This document shows, piece after piece, positions 1 through 11,919 of a stretch of DNA of 20,091 bases. The stretch is from Smittium mucronatum. Its lineage: Eukaryota; Kickxellomycota; Harpellomycetes; Harpellales; Legeriomycetaceae. Each line of letters starts with the position of its first letter. Positions within the stretch are counted from its first letter, which is position 1. The DNA lies in assembly GCA_001953115.1 (NCBI GenBank), contig LSSL01000146.1, positions 1 through 20,091 of the forward strand. Direction: 5' to 3'. Made by a program: the position numbers and the translations under genes. The notes beneath the pieces are model-generated. The model was not told where the DNA came from, searched no databases, and worked only from the letters and a program-made list of their open reading frames with translations.

Positions 1-383
1 TTTTTAATTGAACAAGAAAAAAGAGACATTTCTGTGCTTTATAGTCCATTAGTTTTTGAATAGAAATTGGTTATTTCCAACTTTATACCCTGTTTTATAG
101 ATAGAGAAGTCAAAAAACCTACTCCAAATTAACCCAAAAGTCGCTTTGCCTGACCTATTTCCAATAAAATTTGCTTTTAATGATTTATCCTTAGAATTAT
201 ACTTTAAAATTCTCATTATGCTTTAAATAGAAGAATCAAAAACAAAATTTGGATATTAAAATCAAGTAGCTGATGGAATATAACTTTTTATTTAAATTAA
301 ACCAAATTAGGGTAAATTTTAATTATTATTTTTTGCACAATTATACAATATAGCTGTTAAAGGGCTAAAAAGGGAATATTTTA
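1..383. other. AT-rich left flank, no gene seen
   Basis: This stretch has A/T homopolymers and stops in all frames. I see no coding-like run, RNA gene or repeat in it. Its last nine bases (375-383, AATATTTTA) resemble the nine bases just after the inverted-arm element (3931-3939, ATCATTTTA) at 7 of 9 positions, so it may end in one copy of a target-site duplication. Confidence 0.6.
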
Positions 384-390
384 GGGTAAT

Positions 391-450
391 TTGCAAAAAT
401 CATCAGATTTTTAAAAATATTTGCAAAAGTGATCAAAAAATCAAAATATT
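391..450 (+). repeat. 30-base tandem duplication at left terminus
   Basis: Bases 391-420 and 421-450 both begin TTGCAAAA and align over about 30 bases (with CATC/GATC and A-rich tails following). The right end has only one copy of this unit next to the GG terminus, so the left end carries one extra unit. Such units can be transposase-binding subterminal repeats, but that is inference. Confidence 0.6.
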
Positions 451-816
451 ACCAATTATACCATAAAAAATCAACAATCATCTTTTTAAAAAAATAAAAT
501 TGAATATTCTAAACTGAAAAAAAAAACTAGAGATGGTTTTATAAACCGCAGAATTCTTTACCTGAAATTTTTTTTACTGTGATATGCCTATTTTAATTTT
601 TGTTTTTGGTACTTTGATTTGACTCCTGGGGGTGGGTTTAATAGCTGTTTTTTAATCTAAAAGCGAAATAAGAAAAATAAAAAATTTTAAATCTGCCTAT
701 TTCTGTCCTCTCGATGATAAAAACTGCCGAGTACAGAAAAACTAAGAAACTATACAATTTCCATACCCAAAATTTCAGCCGAACCTAATTTATTTTCAAA
801 TCTAATTGCTTCTGTT

Positions 817-836
817 TATATATATATATATATATA
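817..836. repeat. (TA)n microsatellite in left arm
   Basis: Twenty bases of alternating T and A. The matching place in the right arm (about 3505-3530) is T-rich without alternation, so the run probably expanded after the element was formed. Confidence 0.8.
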
Positions 837-890
837 AAGATTACTGATTCAATAAATATTTTGAAGAAATAAAAGGTATAGGCATTTATT

Positions 891-1120
891 TTTAACTAAC
901 CATTTTTAAAGAGTGTAAGCTTTCATAATATTTAAATTTTTGAACTTAAATTGTGCTATTTTCGGGATACCGATTTCAGGCTTAGGATCTAAAAACCGAA
1001 TTTCTCATACTAAGAAAAAATTTCAGAATTCGAATCACTGATATCTCGCTTATACAAATAGCCCTTTTTGAATAAAACTGGAATAGATATTTACTGATCC
1101 CACTGAAAAAAAAACTTATA
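891..1120 (+). other. 230-base block present only in left arm
   Basis: The arms match up to CATTTATT (ends 890) and again from TTATGTG (starts 1121). In the right arm the two are adjacent (junction 3457/3458). The block is therefore either an insertion into the left arm or a clean deletion from the right arm. It has no coding-like run, no obvious terminal repeats and no poly-A tail, so I cannot assign it to an element class. Confidence 0.7.
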
Positions 1121-1951
1121 TTATGTGTTTTTTTCAATATTTATTATAAATATAAACTTCTTTAAATTATTGATATTAATATATAGAAAAGACGGATAAA
1201 TAAATGGAAAACGAAGGCTCAGTTAAGTATAATTTTTTTTTTATAAACGACATGAATACGGTTAGTGGTACATTTTTTTATTATATTAAATACAATAAAA
1301 CGTTTATACAGCTTTCCAATAGACTAAGTAATATTTTTACACATTGATATTATTTAGATAAATTCCAAAAATGGGCTCAAAAATTAATATAACAGCTTAA
1401 GAACCATATTTTTTGGGATTATTAGACTTTAATATTAAATTTTTTAAAAAACCGGTTTCTTTAATTTAATATTTTTGATAAAATGTATAAATAAAAAAAA
1501 ACATCAGTTTATTTTCAGTTTTCTTTTTAAAAATAATTGGTTTAAATATAAATAAGTTTAAAAAATAGATATACTAGTATACTTGAAATTTTGAACGGGA
1601 ATAACTATATATACTTATCATATACATAACTAATAAAATAAAGGGCCTTTTTTACAGGTCCTTTTATTGTGGCCGAAATTTCCGGAGTTTTTAAATCTTA
1701 CAATTAAATCGCTTTCAGCCTGACCAAAAATAAGTTATCTTTTTTTTTTTTGGTCTTCCAGAGAGCATCTTTACCAATTGGGTTAATGTGTTTTTATCAT
1801 CTTATATCACACTACTGTCTAAGGTGCATAAATTTGTTTCATATGCCTTTATTAGAGTTTTTTTTTCTGTAAATAAAGCCAATTTAATCTTTGTGATTCA
1901 ATTTTAAGAAAGATAAAACTTTACAAAAGTGTATAAAAGGGATTTTTTGTT

Positions 1952-2304
1952 CCTCAATATAGCCACAGGAGCATTTTATTTTCTCAAAATACACAGCTCT
2001 CTCTCTCCATTTTTTGATATCTCCACACTGAATTAGTTGTCCCCAATCGTTTTAATATCTTATCACTTCCTAGTAATATTTTTTTTGTAATATTTCTTTA
2101 GATTTTTTCGAGTTATTTGATTGTCAATCTCGAGAATATTTATATTTACAGTACATTTTCCCACCTATTTTTGACATAAATCCACACATCAAATCAAAGT
2201 AAGACAATGATATCAATTTCGAAATCCAGTTGTTTATTGAAGCTGAAGTATTAGATGATAATATCCCATATCTGGGAACAGTAAAATAAGATGAAGCTTA
2301 TTTT
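1952..2304 (+). pseudogene. Possible transposase relic inside the element
   Basis: Two plus-strand frames in this stretch read like protein despite stops. The first, from 1952, includes a segment reading about SILFSQNTQLSLSIF. The second, from about 2101 to 2304, ends LGT-VK-stop-DEAYF at 2272-2304. The order (Ser/Ile-rich patch, about 100 codons, then an acidic DEAYF-like motif) is reminiscent of ISXO2/Merlin transposases, where the first catalytic Asp lies in a VEIDE-type motif. The frame changes between the two parts and stops interrupt both. No zinc-ribbon cysteines or later DDE residues could be placed. This assignment is weak and may be chance. Confidence 0.2.
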
Positions 2305-2657
2305 TAAAATTCAATAATTTACAAGTATTTGTATATATCTTTATCAGCTGTCTTTATATTTTCCATTTTTTGTAAAAAGAAATTTTTTTCGAGATCTCTT
2401 GCCACTGGAAATATTTGATTGTTTAGCTTCTTATTGAGTCTACAAATTAAATATCTGTTTAAATTTAATAAAAACCTAGAGTGTTTTGCAAGTGGTAATT
2501 CTTCTTATAACGCATATCTGTGACTTTTAAACCATGACTAATTATTACCAAATTTAAATCTTTATAAATAAAATCCTTGTTTATTTTGAAGTTTTTTAAA
2601 AAGTTTTTTTATGATTCTGTGTTTTCAGAATTATAAATCCCGAACGATAATGTAAGG

Positions 2658-2831
2658 ATGCTACCATCGAACGAAATGGAAGAAACTATTAGAATTGCTC
2701 ACATTTATCTGGAATCTAGGTGACAGGAATACAAAGAAATTGCAGGTGTTGAATTTTTGACGTATATATAACATGGATTTGGAAAATTTGTAAAACTAAA
2801 AAATCCCCTCTCTTTGGTTTTGGAGTTATAA
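2658..2831 (+). pseudogene. Protein-like frame with three in-frame stops
   Basis: One frame starting at the ATG at 2658 reads MLPSNEMEETIRIAHIYLE and continues coherently through stops at 2721 (TGA), 2769 (TAA) and 2829 (TAA). Between them lie QEYKEIAGVEFLTYI and HGFGKFVKLKNPLSLVLEL. The amino-acid mix (charged and amphipathic, not Lys/Asn/Ile/Phe homopolymer) differs from typical translation of this AT-rich spacer, so it probably once coded. I do not recognise the protein. Its place inside the element suggests a broken element gene. Confidence 0.35.
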
Positions 2832-2932
2832 TTCGTAGTGGGATTAATCTCTTGTATTTTTTTTGAAAAGATTTTTTATTTTGCTAAATTTCCTTTCCTG
2901 CTATTAAATTGAATCAGTTTTGTTTTCATCTA

Positions 2933-3208
2933 CTAAAAAATATGACAGAGTGTGTTTATTGAAGATTTATAATTTTTTAAGGGAAAATTTTCATCTTTGG
3001 GAGCTGATTTTGGGCAGCTTTCTGTCAAAAAATTTCCAATAATTTTGACAGATTTTCCTGTAAGATTGGAGCCCATACAGTAATAAGTATGATTTTCATT
3101 GCCGGAAAAATGAAAAAAACTGAAAATTCTTAAATTAATATTGAAATTATAGTCACAATATTGAAGATAAAATTTTGCAAAATTTTGAATATTCGGACTG
3201 TAGATCAA
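2933..3208 (-). CDS. Unrecognised 91-codon open frame in the element
   Basis: This uninterrupted minus-strand frame has an Asn/Phe/Ile-rich first half and a more ordinary second half (GSNLTGKSVKIIGNFL, then ESCPKSAPKDENFP). It has four cysteines but no motif, signal peptide or membrane segment I can name. In DNA this AT-rich, a frame of this length is uncommon but can arise by chance, and no neighbouring frame extends it. It could be a fragment of an element gene or noncoding. It lies on the strand opposite the other two relics in the element. Confidence 0.2.
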   Translation of the reverse strand: MIYSPNIQNFAKFYLQYCDYNFNINLRIFSFFHFSGNENHTYYCMGSNLTGKSVKIIGNFLTESCPKSAPKDENFPLKNYKSSINTLCHIF

Positions 3209-3345
3209 TTTATACTTACTAAAACTAACAATTTTTTTTTAATAAAAAAATACATTGCTTCCTCCTTATTTTTTAAAAGTTTATGTTTGGAATTATTATA
3301 ATTTAACAATTTTTTAATAATAGAACCACAACCATGATGTAATAA

Positions 3346-3930
3346 TTCGTTTTCAATTTATTTATCTGTGTTTTCTATGTATTAATAACAATATTTTATA
3401 TGAATTTTAAGTTTATATTAAATGTAGAAGAAATTTTTTTTGAAAAAAAACACATAAAATAAATGACTATACCTTTTATTTCTTCAAAATATTTATTGAA
3501 TCAGTTATCTTTTTATTTTATTTTTATAAAAACAGCTGCAATTAGCTTTGAAAATAAATTAGGTTCGGCTGAAATATCGGGTATGGAAATTGTATAGTTT
3601 CTTATATTTTCTGTACTCGGCAGTTTTTATCATCGAGAGGACAGAAATAGGCAGATTTAAAAATTTTATTTTTATTATTTTGCTTTTAGATCAGAAAACA
3701 GCTTGTAAAACCACCCCCAGGAGTCAAATCAAAGTACCAAAAACAAAAATTGAAATCGGCCTATCACAGTAAAAAAATTTCAGATAAAGAATTCTGCGGT
3801 TTATAAAACCATCTCTCTTTTTTTTTTCGGTTTAGAATATTCAATTTTATTTTTTTAAAAAGATGATTGTTGATTTTTTATGGTATAATTGGTAATACTT
3901 TGATTTTTTGATCAATTTTGCAAATTAACC
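3346..3930 (-). repeat. Right inverted arm of the element
   Basis: This is the reverse complement of the left arm: 3458-3924 matches 421-890 closely and 3346-3457 matches 1121-1215 more loosely. The outer end reads GCAAATTAACC, the complement of the left terminus with one mismatch. A 60-codon open frame at 3590-3772 lies within this arm and has no coding character. Confidence 0.85.
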
Positions 3931-6718
3931 ATCATTTTATTGAGATTATTTATGCTTATTGGCTGAATTAAAAAGATTTTTGTTAATTAAATACCTTTTT
4001 CTATCTTAACTCGAAAATAAGCATCTATTTCATAAAAAGTGATATATTTCATAATAACCGAGTTTGTTCATAAAGTCTAAATTTTTAATAAAAAACATGT
4101 GGAATTAAAGGAAAACTTTTTTCGATATTAATACTCAGTTTTTCCCAAATGGAATCAGAAATTAATTCAGATAATACTAATTTTTTTAATTAATCCTTAT
4201 TAACTAATTAAGTTGATAAAAGAACTTTTTAGACCAATTTATTCAAAATAACTTGAAGATAAGTTTTTTTCGGGTAATTAATACGTTGAACGTATTTTAT
4301 AACGATAATTTCTCTATTGAATGTATATGAATTTTAAAAAAAGGCATTGTGATATCTTTATCAGAATGATATCCTTCTAATTTAAGGTTCTTTTATATAT
4401 ATATTCAAATTTGATATATTCCACTGCATATTATGATCAAACCATAGGAAAAACTATATATTGCCTCAATAAATCTCAAAAAATACTGAAAAATTGCCAA
4501 ATTTTTCAAGGTTTCCAGAATTTTTATTTTTATTTTTTAAAAAATAGGTGAGTAATGATGATTCTAGAAAATAAAAATAATATATATTAAATTTCTGAGA
4601 GAATATTAGATATTAAAAGGATAAAAAATTCCACACTATTATAAAAAAAAAAGATGTAAGATACGCAATTATATCAATCATAATAAAAATTAACCTTTTC
4701 AAAAAAACCTTCAACGTTTTCATTTTAAATAGAATCTATTTTGAGAATTTGGCAGACGTATAGTTAATAAATAATAATTTATCTAGAAGTGATTTTTTAG
4801 TAAATTTCGAAAAAGTAATGAGCCTTCATAAAATTAAGCTAATAATTTAAAAAAAATCAGTAAATTAAGATCTCATCAGAATTTTTCTAGATTTACGCGG
4901 AATAAAATTATGGTTTTTAAATTATAGATACATTCTTTAAAATCACTTTAATTAATTATATAAAAAAATTCTTTAAAAACTACACAAGTTTTTATGAGTC
5001 AAAAATGGCCAAGAGATGTATTAATATATAGGTAATATATTACTAATCTGCCAATTATAAACAAAATCTGAGATTAATTTTTGAAATCGGATAATTATGT
5101 TTTTTCATAATAAAATTATCTGAAAATTTGACTGAGAATCTGAAATTTTTTTCATAAAAGGATTTATTTTTAAAATAAGCCTATAAAATAATTAAATAGG
5201 ATTTAATGGTTGAATCTTTTCCCTTTAAATTAACTTACAGAAAATGGTTTTTTAGTAAAATCCCGCATATAAAACCTACAAAATGCATTTTTAAAAATTT
5301 AAACCTACAAAGCCTCCTCTTTTTACCTTTTTAGGGCAGATAGGCAGAAACGGCTTTCATTTTTTGTTCGATTTTATCGCCGAACTGAAATTTTTTTATA
5401 CTATTTGATTAATAGATAAATTATGCCGATTTAAATTTTTAATGAAAAAAAATGGGTATAATGTGATTATTAGGGACCGGAAGGGATTAAAAAAAAACAT
5501 TTATAAATTTTATTTTACCAATTTATAAGTAGCAATGTAAAGTGAATTTTTATAAGGTATCTTTTTTGGTTTATATTTCGGGTTAAACTTCATTTGATTT
5601 CGTCTTTTGTGTTTATTCTATTTTATTTTTTTTTGAACAAATATACCAATCTTTTTCTATGCTATGGATTTCAATAAATTATTGATATGAATTGGGTGTT
5701 TTATATTAAGTAATTTTTTGATTATATCTATATTCTTCGGTAATTCCTTTGAAAGAATATAATTTTATATCACAAAAATTTTGGAAACCAACTGCTGTTT
5801 ATTAATTAAATCTTGAAACCTCTTTTGAATTCAGTATGAAAAAATAATGAATAACACTATAATTTGTGCATGTATGTTTTTGGGCATTTTAAATACTCTA
5901 TCTATTTTTTTATTTCCGGCATGCTTAAAAATATCACGAAGCGTTAACTATTTTTTTATCTGAATTCAATATAATAGAATATACATATTCTTAAATTTCA
6001 TCTAATGCTTTTTATTTTATCTTTTGATCCCAGATGTTCAAAAAATAGAGATCATCTCTGATTTTAGCTTTGCATTAAATGAGAGAGGTATTTTAAAAAA
6101 ACTTATCGAGATTAAAATTATTAACAAAATTATTTATAATGATTTTATTTTGGCTAATATTTTAAGCTAAAACGCCTTTTCGAACTATCTTTGCTAGTAT
6201 AAAATACCTGCTTCATCTATTTATACTATAAGAACACATTGAATATATGCAAAAAAAATTTCGAGATATAATGCTTCTTTCTATTTGTATTTGTATTTTA
6301 GTATAGTCTACATTAATCCTATATGCCTTGAGTTATATTTATCGATAAAATAATGAGAGTATAAATTTTTAAATAGTAGCGGCTCCTTTCAAAAAAACGT
6401 ATTAAGGTTTAAGTCTGTTCCAAATCTGCAACATGTCCACTTATTTTTAATTCAAAAAAAAAAGTCTTTTTGAATTCATTTCATATTTTCACAATTTTAT
6501 TTGCAAAAATTTAATAATTTAGAGATTATTTGAAAAATAATCGGTTCCACTTCGGGGTATTATATTAAAATTTGTAAATAAAGTTAACGAATAAAAATTT
6601 ATTAAATAAAATCGCAATAGTCAGATAATTTTATTAGGTAAAACTAGAATTATCATATTTCAAATATAATTTTCAGATGAATATTTACTAACCGTAGTAT
6701 ATATATTATGTTTTCAGA

Positions 6719-6762
6719 ATATTTTAAAATATTTTAAAATATTTTCTACAGTATTTTAAAAT
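6719..6762. repeat. Short ATTTTAAAAT repeat cluster
   Basis: Two perfect 10-base copies sit at 6721-6740, and a further partial copy follows after a CTACAG interruption. The unit is nearly self-complementary, so the cluster could form small hairpins. No function is evident. Confidence 0.6.
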
Positions 6763-9418
6763 GTATTAATTAATTATTTGTAAAAAAAAGGGGAGAAATT
6801 TTCTAAAATAAATAAACGAAAATATTATGATAAGTAAAATATTATTTATATTCTTTCACCGCACTCCGAAAATAATAGAAAATGAATTTTTCTGTAACAA
6901 AAATAAACCGATAAAAAAAACTCTGCATTCGTTTGAAATATTTCGCCTACATCTTCGCCAAAATATATGTAAATATATAAATGTCTCTCATTTCAAAATT
7001 ATAAATTAGATATTCAAGACGACTTGCAAAATTTCTCATTAACTTTGTATTTAGTAAATATGATAATTGTTTTTAATGTTATACGTTTAGAATTATATAT
7101 TTACAAATGTTTTTTCTTACGCACAATTATTTAAAAAAAATTAGAATTTTTTTTTTCCTACATAAAATATATTTTTCGGATATAGATAAATTTCAAAAAA
7201 TTAATTGAATATAACAATATATATATACTTTTAATATTTAAAAAAATTTTAGTCGTTTTTACTTTAAACATTAGAAACTCTATAATGTTTTTATGATAAT
7301 TTTCAATTCTTTAAAAAAATTCTGAAAGAAAATAAAAATACCCAATTCCGGATCGAAAAATTATATAAAAACGAATTTAGAACAAAAAAGATAGCTATAC
7401 TATTTTTTTTTCTTATTTTCAATAAAAAAATTTTTTTATCCGAAACTCATTATAGGATTTTTATTTATTTAATGACAGTAATATTTTTATAATTGAATTT
7501 TCTATTGAAATTCTAATTTTTTTAATATCTAAAACATTAATTTACTCTTTTCTAAAATACACCAATATTTACACCATATGGCTGGTATACTCTTAAAAAA
7601 AGTTCAATTTTTTTTGTTTTTTTGCTTTTTTGTTTTAAATATTTTCAGTTATTTCAAAGTATTCTTAGTGATACTATTGGTATTTTACATACAAACTAAC
7701 ATTTTTCTATGGTTTTTCCCCTTTAAAATATAATTTTATTTCTTTTAATCAATTATGCTGAAAAATTGATAATTTGATAGAAAAAATTCAAAAAAAAATT
7801 ATTAAAAAAAACTCTTTAATTATGCTCATTAACGATATTTATAGAAAATTCTACGGAATTATTTATTTTGATTGTATTATTATACAGTTAAAAAATAATT
7901 ATAAGCTTTATTTATAAAATATATTTAAATATATTAGTAGCACAAAAAAATAATAAATAATTTTTTTGTACTAGTATCTTATAAGCATTTAAAAAAATTT
8001 ATAAATAAAAAAGAACCAATTTTATATAAATAATAAAATTATAAAAATTTATAAAGTAGATTTTTCAGCTTCTAAATAAAGCGAAACGTAAGAAATAGAA
8101 TACTAAAATACATCTTTTTTTGAATTAATTCATATTTAAAATCAAAAATCCATTAGATTCAATTAGAACTTATTTTAATTCTTGTTTAAATATTTTATAA
8201 CTCACACTCGATATATTTTCCATCAAAAAAATGTTTATTGATTACTCATTTTTCATATTATAAAACATTTTAATAATTCAAGGATATTTCGATATTTATT
8301 TAGTCTATTTTTTATCAATATATATTTTTTGAAAATAAACAATATTCTATTATTTGCGTTTGAAAAATTGTGAAAACTTTACTATTAATTAACACAAATT
8401 TAATTTCTTATTTATTTTAATAATCCATAAATATAAAATCTCTGGTTAATATATCAATATCAAAAGTATTAAAATATATATTTTACCAATTTAAAAAAAC
8501 AATCTTTCAAGATTCTCTTTATTTTTAATATTGGGATCATTTAAGCAGTAAAATAAATCTAATTAGATTTAGATCTGTAAATCTATTAAAGCATTAAATA
8601 ATATTGAAAATATAATTATGAGACCTTTTTTATTTTTTATTTTTATTACAGAGAATAGTTAATTTTTATACTACTTACATAAAATTTATATTATCTTTTA
8701 AGGTTTTAAAATTGGTTTTTTTTTTCTAATGATGATATATATTTATTCAAAATTTATTCAAAAAAAGTAATTATATGGATTATTATAACTATAATTCAAT
8801 TAAGCTTTTTATTTTCGATAGTTTTATATTTTAAATTTGCACACAATTAAATAATTATTTTCCTTGTAGGAAAGCCAATACTTGAAGAAAAAAAAAATTG
8901 GACACGATATCGATACATTATTTTTTTAAAAAAAATAACTAACTCTACATATAATTTACCAAAAAGTTGTGACCCTTTTTTTTTACTTTGTAAAAGCGTA
9001 TTATAAACAAAAATTTCATGTTTATTATATTAATAGTATAAGTAGCATAAAAATCCAATTTTAATGGGGCTTTTTTTCTTTAAAAAAAAAAAATATATAT
9101 ATATAAATTGATACTTATAATGATTGATATTATATTTAAAAAACTCAAAATTTATCGACCCAGTGCGAATTTATCAATAAAAAAAATGCACATTTTTTAA
9201 ATTTATTTCTAAAAAGTATAGTTAAATTTTTAATTAAATTGAAATATTAAAAGATATATTTCAAAAGTATTATCCTGATATTTTCACTAATTCATTATTG
9301 GAGCCATAAAATTCAAAGAAATTTCGATATTTACGAAGTTATTAGTACTTTCGCCTTTGATTTTTCAATGATATAATCCATTATCATTAGATATATATTA
9401 ATTTATATATTTAACCTA

Positions 9419-9442
9419 ATATTTATCAATATATTTATCAAT
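9419..9442. repeat. Two copies of a 12-base tandem repeat
   Basis: ATATTTATCAAT occurs twice, head to tail, at 9419-9430 and 9431-9442, and a partial ATA follows. It is minor replication-slippage structure. Confidence 0.7.
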
Positions 9443-9890
9443 ATACTTTAAGCTATAAATTATAAGATATATCTATAAACCAAAATAAACTAAAATAGGT
9501 TCAAAATTCGGATAATATAGTCAAAAAAATCAGTAATAAAGATAAGTAATATATAGTGATTTGTGATAATTTTTTTAGGAAAATAATTTTTCAATTTATA
9601 CTGCTCTAGAAATACTTTTATATTTTTTTCAAATATTTTTATATGAAGAATTTTCGGAGATTTTTAAAACAATGTCTCTATTTTAATATTTAATTTTTGT
9701 TTCTAGAATTATTTTTTTTATAAAAAATTTTTAATAGTCTAATATTTGTCTGAAGTTGGTAATTATCCTATGGTTATTTTTTAATAATGATTTTTTTTAG
9801 TTCCTACATAATCCAATCCCTAGTAGCAGTGAATATTCTAGAGCAGTAACTAGAAATTGCGTAAATAAATCTATTCATGTTATATCATTT

Positions 9891-9920
9891 ATGATATTTT
9901 ATGATATTTTATGATATTTT
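9891..9920. repeat. Three copies of a 10-base tandem repeat
   Basis: ATGATATTTT is repeated three times perfectly (9891, 9901, 9911) and then runs into a T tract. A minisatellite-like slippage product is the simplest reading. Confidence 0.8.
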
Positions 9921-11346
9921 TTTTATAGATTTTTATAACCTTTGTAAAAAAATTTCGTAATTATATTTTACAAACTAAATTTTCTTTAAAATTATAGCCT
10001 TGAAAATTATTTTAAAAATTTTAGCAATTTTTTGGTCATATTTTTAAAAAATTTAAAAATAGCATTGAATATAACATCATTATTCCACTTCTAATCTCCC
10101 AATTTTGTTTTTAACGAATTGTGCATTTTAAGAAGAGATCCATAGAAAAATTTGTTAAACCTTGGTATAAATGATAAATACTTTATGCATTTTAGCAAGG
10201 GTATATTTTATATTTTCATTTATTGTTAGTAGTGCTAATAAAAAAAAACAAAAAAGCATTTTATTTAATACTAGCGATTAAAAATATTAGTGAATAGTAG
10301 AATAAGGAATTATTTTTTGTTCTTTATAACCGGGATTTGTTCAGCAAAGGTAAAAACCGCAGTATGAAAAACAGCTATTTAAATTAAAAATAGTAGATCT
10401 TCTCTAAGTTCGTTCTATAATATTTATTAGATGTGGAATGGAATATTCTATTATCCTTGAAAATTTTATTTTTCAAGTTTTATTAAATATTTTAAATTCA
10501 CATCCCGTTTATTTCCACTAATATGCGCTGAGCTGTATAATATTCACCTGTGATTCACACTCACAACCTTAGCTTTCAGAATATTTATGTATTGTTTCAG
10601 AAATTTATGTTGGAGCTTAAGCCAGCGTTGATGATTTTTTTCCCGGACTAATGATAATACGGAATTTTAGAGATATATATATATATTACGCTATTTTAAG
10701 ATTAAGATCAATAATTTTTAAATCAATATTATGCAGTAAAAATTTTATGAATGCTTTACAGATAGATCTGCTAATGAGCTTTCCTAGGAAGAATTTTTCC
10801 TACATTTATTGTTAAAGTATGGTATCAATAATTATTTAAGAATTTAATGTTATTTTTTTTATCTAGAAAATACTCCACCTAACCAATGAATGTATGTCGT
10901 CAAATAATGAATAAAGCGTTTAAATAACTATTTAAAAATCACATCTAGATAGAGATCTATTAACACGAAAAGGAAGCTTTCTAAATTAAGAAGTTTTTTC
11001 GTTAAAGCTATAAATTTTTGTATATCATTTAGATAATGCATTTTAAAAAGCACCCTTTTAATAATAAATAAGGGCAGACACAATTAAATCGAAATAGTTG
11101 CCAGATTCCTTGATTTTTATAGTTTAAAAAAAATAAATTGTGTGGCATTAGTGAGAAGATATTATTATATACCGAAATAAAATGGGCTATAAATATTTAC
11201 AATTATACATAATTTAATGAATATGATTTTTTTTAAAAAAAACTTTTGTTAGAAGATTAATTAAAACAATCAATGTTTAATATGTCAAGAAGTTTAAAAA
11301 GAAATACAGGAAAAAAGTTGTATAAGGATGAAGCAATAAAAAAAAA

Positions 11347-11355
11347 CCCCCCCCC
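11347..11355. repeat. Poly-C tract after poly-A
   Basis: Nine consecutive C residues directly follow a nine-base A run (11338-11346). This is striking in DNA where C is scarce. It may be a slippage product or a sequencing and assembly artefact. Confidence 0.7.
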
Positions 11356-11913
11356 TATATTCCCATAAGTCAAAAGGTGGTTAAATCTTAACACGTTAAG
11401 AATAAGCAAATGTTTTTGTGGTAGCTTTAAAAATTAAATATCCTTAGTGATTTCCATATTAGTAATTTATTTTAAATTTGAATTCTATTTAAATAGATCC
11501 AAAAACATAAAATGATAAATTAAGATAAAAACATATTCTTTTTTTTATTCCTTTTCTGTTTGGTTATTTTATTGAATAGCTTTGTCTTATTTCCAAAATG
11601 CTTTTATTTTTAATATTGTCGAATAAATTCTATTTATACCAACAAATGAATATCTGATAAAGTTATAGTATATTTATAATCCTCGAATGGAAATTAAAAG
11701 CTGTTATCAACGAACTGCAAAATCGTACAACCAAATTTTATAACATGTATAAGATATTTGTAAATTTTGTAAATTTTATAGATCACTGGTCATTCTATTT
11801 TTCCATGAAAAATGCATGTATTGGTTAACAGGGATTAAATATGGAATAAAAAAAATCTAAATCGATAAACGTATTCACATATTTATATATCTATATAAAT
11901 ATAAATATTCTTT

Positions 11914-11919
11914 TTTATT
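11914..11919 (-). promoter_or_regulatory. Possible polyadenylation signal for the Sec2-like gene
   Basis: The plus strand reads TTTATT, so the minus strand has AATAAA about 190 bases after the stop codon of the Sec2-like gene. I saw no closer canonical hexamer. In DNA this AT-rich the hexamer is frequent by chance, so the call is weak. Confidence 0.25.

Larger units (their letters stand above)
384..1215 (+). repeat. Left inverted arm of the element
   Basis: Bases 421-890 pair with the reverse complement of 3458-3924. By hand alignment they differ by only a few bases per hundred, for example around 441-540. After an unpaired block (891-1120) the match resumes at 1121-1215 with 3346-3457, more diverged, down to a shared AAAACGAA. 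The arm contains a (TA)n run at 817-836 that the right arm lacks, and a 30-base tandem duplication at its outer end. It shows no open frame of its own. Confidence 0.85.
384..3930. mobile_element. Decayed DNA-transposon-like element with long inverted arms
   Basis: The sequence from 384 onward reappears as the reverse complement ending at 3930. The ends match (GGGTAATTTGC on the left, GGTTAATTTGC read inward from the right), and the arms continue for about 600 bases each with a gap in one. The flanking nine-mers agree at 7 of 9 positions. Long inverted arms around a 2.1 kb centre with a likely 8-10 bp target duplication fit a cut-and-paste DNA transposon. Families with such duplications include Merlin, Mutator-like and hAT. 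The centre has only interrupted coding-like stretches, so this copy probably cannot move by itself. The arms have diverged by scattered substitutions and indels, which implies some age. Family assignment is uncertain; a fold-back element or a secondary inverted duplication is the alternative. Confidence 0.7.

Noticed and set aside
1632..1670. Hairpin AAAGGGCC...GGTCCTTT followed by T/A-rich sequence, like a bacterial terminator
   Set aside because: The window is eukaryotic, there is no gene next to the hairpin, and it lies in the element interior. A single imperfect stem is not evidence of function.
3590..3772. 60-codon plus-strand open frame
   Set aside because: It lies wholly within the right inverted arm, the left arm does not preserve it, and its composition is not protein-like beyond chance.
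6827..7009. 60-codon plus-strand open frame
   Set aside because: It is almost all Ile, Phe, Lys and Asn with no upstream or downstream extension, as expected from chance in AT-rich DNA.
9891..9920. CRISPR-like or regulatory repeat array
   Set aside because: There are only three directly adjacent 10-base units with no spacers, so it is simple slippage.
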